The translations under genes were made by a program, and so were the position numbers. A stretch of DNA of 64,000 nucleotides. Origin: Membranipora membranacea. Its lineage: Eukaryota > Bryozoa > Gymnolaemata > Cheilostomatida > Membraniporidae. Below the pieces are notes generated by a model, which was not told where the DNA came from, made no database searches, and saw nothing but the letters and a program-made list of their open reading frames with translations. The stretch is taken from positions 2,048,001 to 2,112,000 of the forward strand of contig OU612069.1 in assembly GCA_914767715.1 (NCBI GenBank). The letters are read 5' to 3'. Position 1 is the first letter of the stretch, and each line of letters starts with the position of its first letter. Below are positions 60,801-64,000 of this stretch, one piece after another.

Positions 60801-61586
60801 ATCTAAAACCTTGTAGTTCGTTTAGCTCTTTCATTATATTTAATCCTCTGTTTAATATCGTACAGGGGAGTCCCCTTCTTTTGTGACAAGTTTTTAGCGC
60901 ATTATTATTATCTAGTATTGATCATTTAGAACTTTTGTTTGCAGCTACTTTTGTTTGATGTAATAGGATCAGGTAACGCTTCTACTTAGAGACTGGGCAG
61001 GCATAAGATCAATATGTCATATTGTTATTTCGTGTGCAAAATACAATATTATTTCTTCTGGTTCAAACATCTAAAAACTTGTAGTCCGTTTAGCTCTTTC
61101 ATTATATTTAATCCTTTGTTTAATATCGTATACACAGGGGAGTCCCCTTCTTTTGTGACAAGTTTTTAGAGCATTATTATTTTCTAGTATTGATCATTTA
61201 GAACTTTTGTTTGCAGCTACTTTTGTTTGATGTAATAGGATCAGGTAACGCTTCTACTTAGAGACTGGGCAGGCATAAGATCAATATGTCATATTGTTAT
61301 TTCGTGTGCAAAATACAATATTATTTCTTCTGGTTCAAACATCTAAAACCTTGTAGTCCGTTTAGCTCTTTCATTATATTTAATCCTCTGTTTAATATCG
61401 TACAGGGGAGTCCCCTTCTTTTGTGATAAGTTTTTAGAGCATTATTATTTTTTAGTATTGATCATTCAGAACTTTTGTTTGCAGCTACTTTTGTTTGATG
61501 TAATAGGATCAGGTAACGCTTCTACTAACAAACTGGGCAAGCATAAGATCAATATGTCATATTGTTATTTCGTCTGCAATATACAC
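60801..61586. repeat. Three tandem copies of a ~270-bp unit
   Basis: Units start with ATCTAAAA(A/C)CTTGTAGT at 60801, 61069 and 61341 (spacings 268 and 272) and run through CAGGGGAGTCCCCTTCTTTT and GGATCAGGTAACGCTTCTAC. The copies are more than 95% alike by eye; the third degrades at its end. Each unit includes the palindrome GGGGAGTCCCC. No coding potential. Confidence 0.9.
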
Positions 61587-61634
61587 ACACAGAAAAATGA
61601 TAGCGTTAGTTAGTTAGTTAGTATCATTATAATA

Positions 61635-62375
61635 TCATACTTGCCAACCTGTACGCATAAAGCGTTTGTAAACGCTTATTTGACACTAATTGAGTTTTAA
61701 ACGCAAAACGCTAGTTGTACTCATTTATGGTTTTCCAAACGCCTGTTCATCTAATTAGGCAATCAAAAACGCATCTTTTATCTTTAGTGTTTACTTGGTT
61801 GTCATGGTTAAATAATAGAATAAAAATCTGGTATTGGCTGCAGAAAACCATGATGTTGATTTACAGTTGACTTTTTACCTGTCCAAGTTTTGCATGAGCC
61901 AAATTGCAACTTTTCTTCAATGAGACACAACATAACTAGTAATCCATTGTAGAATATGGTGGTTCTGCCAACTTCAACTTTTCTTTAATCAGAGTAACAA
62001 AGTTGTCTACCTCCTTGTTGGGGTGAGATAACTCAGATCTCCTGACCCAGTGTTTCAAGGGCAAACCAGGGAGGATGGGCAAACAGGGTTTCAAATAGCC
62101 TGTCTTGTCAGACAGGCTAGGTTACAAACAATTTCTCATTTATTATTAGCAGATTGCACCTTACAACGCAAAGGAAAAAAGACTAATGTTGAGTGATCTG
62201 CACTCCTACGCTACTAAGGACTACTTACTGTGATAATAGCATTTTTCGCGCGAAGCGCGAAAATTTTTTTGGGGCGTTTTCTGGTCATTTGAGGCACCCT
62301 GGAGTTTTGTACTCATTTTTAAGCATTTTGCAAATTTTTGTACTCATTTTGGAAAAATTAGGTTGGCAAGTCTGA
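61635..62375. mobile_element. MITE-like element with TTGCCAACCT termini and a GC hairpin
   Basis: TCATACTTGCCAACCT at the left pairs with AGGTTGGCAAGTCTGA at the right, with TA on both sides. The interior has several CTCATTT(T) and AAACGC repeats and a perfect hairpin TTTTCGCGC-gaa-GCGCGAAAA at 62243-62263. Confidence 0.6.
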
Positions 62376-62961
62376 TAATATTATCGTCATTTTGGCTTCA
62401 AACATAGTTCAAACATATTTCATTATGACGCCAAACTAACGATATGAATGTATCATTGAATTTTGATTTTCATGCAGCCTTTCATAAGTCAGACATCGTT
62501 ATGTTAACGATTTGTTAAGATTATTGTTTTCTTAGCTTTAAATATTCGTTGATTAAGTTCCTTTCATAGAATTATGTTTACAATGTAGAAGGGGTATAGA
62601 CCGAGATGGCTATAAACTCATGAATGAAACTGGGACCCTCTAATTATACCAAACTCAATCAATTAAATGGCTGTTTGAACTTTGAGTAATCTACTGGCAA
62701 GACTAGCAACATGTACATAGATTACTATTCCATTCACAGCTGTATTCACCTTCTTTATACTGTAGGCAACAGTTTAGATAATGAAAGTTTTATGTATAGT
62801 CTCATAGAATAGAAATGATCCTCAGGGCGAAGAGATCCTGAAAGTCTCAGCTGGTCACTTCATTGCGTATCCAGCTGAAGTCTTCACAAAAATGTAGTTT
62901 CACCAAGGAGTTAACTCCTTGTTTTGACCATACATGCAGGTAGTGGGTAGGTCAAATTTGC
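62376..62961. other. No feature seen
   Basis: AT-rich; likely the 3' UTR and flank of the minus-strand exon that ends at 62962. Confidence 0.35.
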
Positions 62962-63279
62962 TTACACAATGCTTATACAGTTCATAATCAAATATTCGGT
63001 TCCGTAGGCGTGGTAGTAGCTATTAGAGTCTGTGCTGTAGAGGCGCCATCGGGACTCAACCTGGCCTAGCTCGCTGTTAATGTTTGCCAAATGTTGTTGT
63101 GCATAGTCTGGGCAGATAAATGTGACTAAATTATCTGCAATCAAAGAGTTAGTCCTATGAATTGTTATCCTTTTGCCTCGACTTAACCATTTTTTTCTCC
63201 CCGGTCGAGATCCAGTTATGCCAGCATTCTGTTTTGTTGATATTTTCGGGCTTTGGGCAACGATAGGTTCGAAAATTAC
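62962..63279 (-). CDS. Unrecognised terminal exon
   Basis: A strong acceptor (TTTTCTCTCTTTACAG) precedes 63279 and the frame runs 105 residues to TAA at 62962. The first third is basic (GSRPGRKKWLSRGKRITIHR); the second has NLVTFICPDYAQQHL and SRWRLYSTDSNSYYHAYG. I do not recognise the family. It would be the last exon of a gene extending beyond the right edge. Codon use and the splice site make it plausible, but no partner exon is visible in the last 700 bases. Confidence 0.4.
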   Translation of the reverse strand, partial: VIFEPIVAQSPKISTKQNAGITGSRPGRKKWLSRGKRITIHRTNSLIADNLVTFICPDYAQQHLANINSELGQVESRWRLYSTDSNSYYHAYGTEYLIMNCISIV

Positions 63280-64000
63280 CTGTAAAGAGAGAAAATAACT
63301 CTGATTTTCTTCCTCTTGAACATTACAAGCCTATATATACATATCCTACTAATATCACAATGCATTTTGGGAAAGTCTAAAATCTCGATGTATCACACCG
63401 ATGACAGAGTTACCTTTTGTATGGACCAGAATTATTGTGGGCATAGTGAAGAGGGGCCAAGTAGGCTTTAAGGTAAAAAGAAATTTAGTTAAATACTTTT
63501 ATTGCAGGAGTCCAGGCAATAGCGGCACAAAATTAAATCTGTTGCAGGGTCAATAAGATGAGGGCAAATTTAGACTTTTAAAGTGAGTCAGAGTGCATGA
63601 AACAATTAGCCAGCTTTTAGTTTAAAAAACGGATGAGGAATGACTGGTGGTGTTGAGTCAGCTTACCTTTCCAGGTGTCTGTCACACATCCATCTCCATA
63701 CTACACTAACCATTTCTGTTTCTTTCTCTGCACAGGGGCGTCTGAAAAAAAAAATAAATACGTCGCAGTCAATCTTAAACCATCTTCATTTCAAAATTTA
63801 TGAGGTGTGGGCCTACATATTTGTTGGAATTTTAGGCCTATAATCATTCATCTACACTCAAAACAGTCAAAGAAATACTCTTACAAGACATCGCATAAAA
63901 TATTTTCAAAATCTATCAGTTGCCAAATTGAGACAAGGGTAAGTGACTGTCCAAGGTTTTATTCACACTTTATCCGCAGGACTCCAGAAAAATAGCGGAT
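63280..64000. other. No confident gene
   Basis: Likely intron of the gene ending at 62962. Short plus-strand ORFs here have no recognisable content. Confidence 0.35.

Noticed and set aside
60801-61586. A CRISPR-like array
   Set aside because: Direct repeats are 270-bp units without spacers, in animal DNA.

Overview
The window is animal (metazoan) nuclear DNA: AT-rich, with split genes joined by GT-AG introns, spacious introns full of small inverted-repeat transposons, and two fragments of non-LTR retrotransposons. Recognisable proteins (an SPT20 homologue of the SAGA complex, a SLAIN microtubule protein, a caspase, a membrane-type sulfotransferase, LDL-receptor class A modules) fit a marine invertebrate, possibly an early-branching one such as a sponge; the species cannot be named from sequence alone.

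Layout. (1) 1-6410, minus strand: a secreted mosaic gene running off the left edge, with a signal-peptide exon (6350-6410), one giant exon of Thr-Ala-x tripeptide repeats (2301-4583), and two LDL-A exons (509-653 and 1-87), all joined by phase-1 introns; its long intron carries a pogo-like MITE. (2) 8217-10993: a 5'-truncated retrotransposon with reverse transcriptase and restriction-like endonuclease parts, framed by a perfect 15-bp target-site duplication. (3) 11302-about 13900, minus: the 3' part of a sulfotransferase gene with a probable frameshift. (4) 14000-19840: mostly repeats and one unrecognised terminal exon. (5) 19843-29347, minus: a complete 12-exon SLAIN-family gene. (6) 30011-41806, plus: a complete 20-exon SPT20/SUPT20H gene, divergent from SLAIN across a 663-bp shared promoter. 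(7) 42559-55744, minus: a caspase gene with p20 and p10 parts, a two-exon coiled-coil insert inside p20, and an acidic linker. (8) 56000-64000: MITEs, a dead CR1/jockey-type retrotransposon, a 270-bp tandem repeat and one unrecognised terminal exon.

All exon structures were read by eye from splice signals, open frames, phase continuity and remembered family features; none was checked with an alignment program or RNA data. The strongest surprises are the antifreeze-glycoprotein-like or mucin-like Thr-Ala-x polyprotein, the caspase whose extra 68 residues sit on two cleanly removable exons, two places where a splice donor lies within a tandem repeat, and a short interspersed repeat carrying a U2 snRNA-like head.
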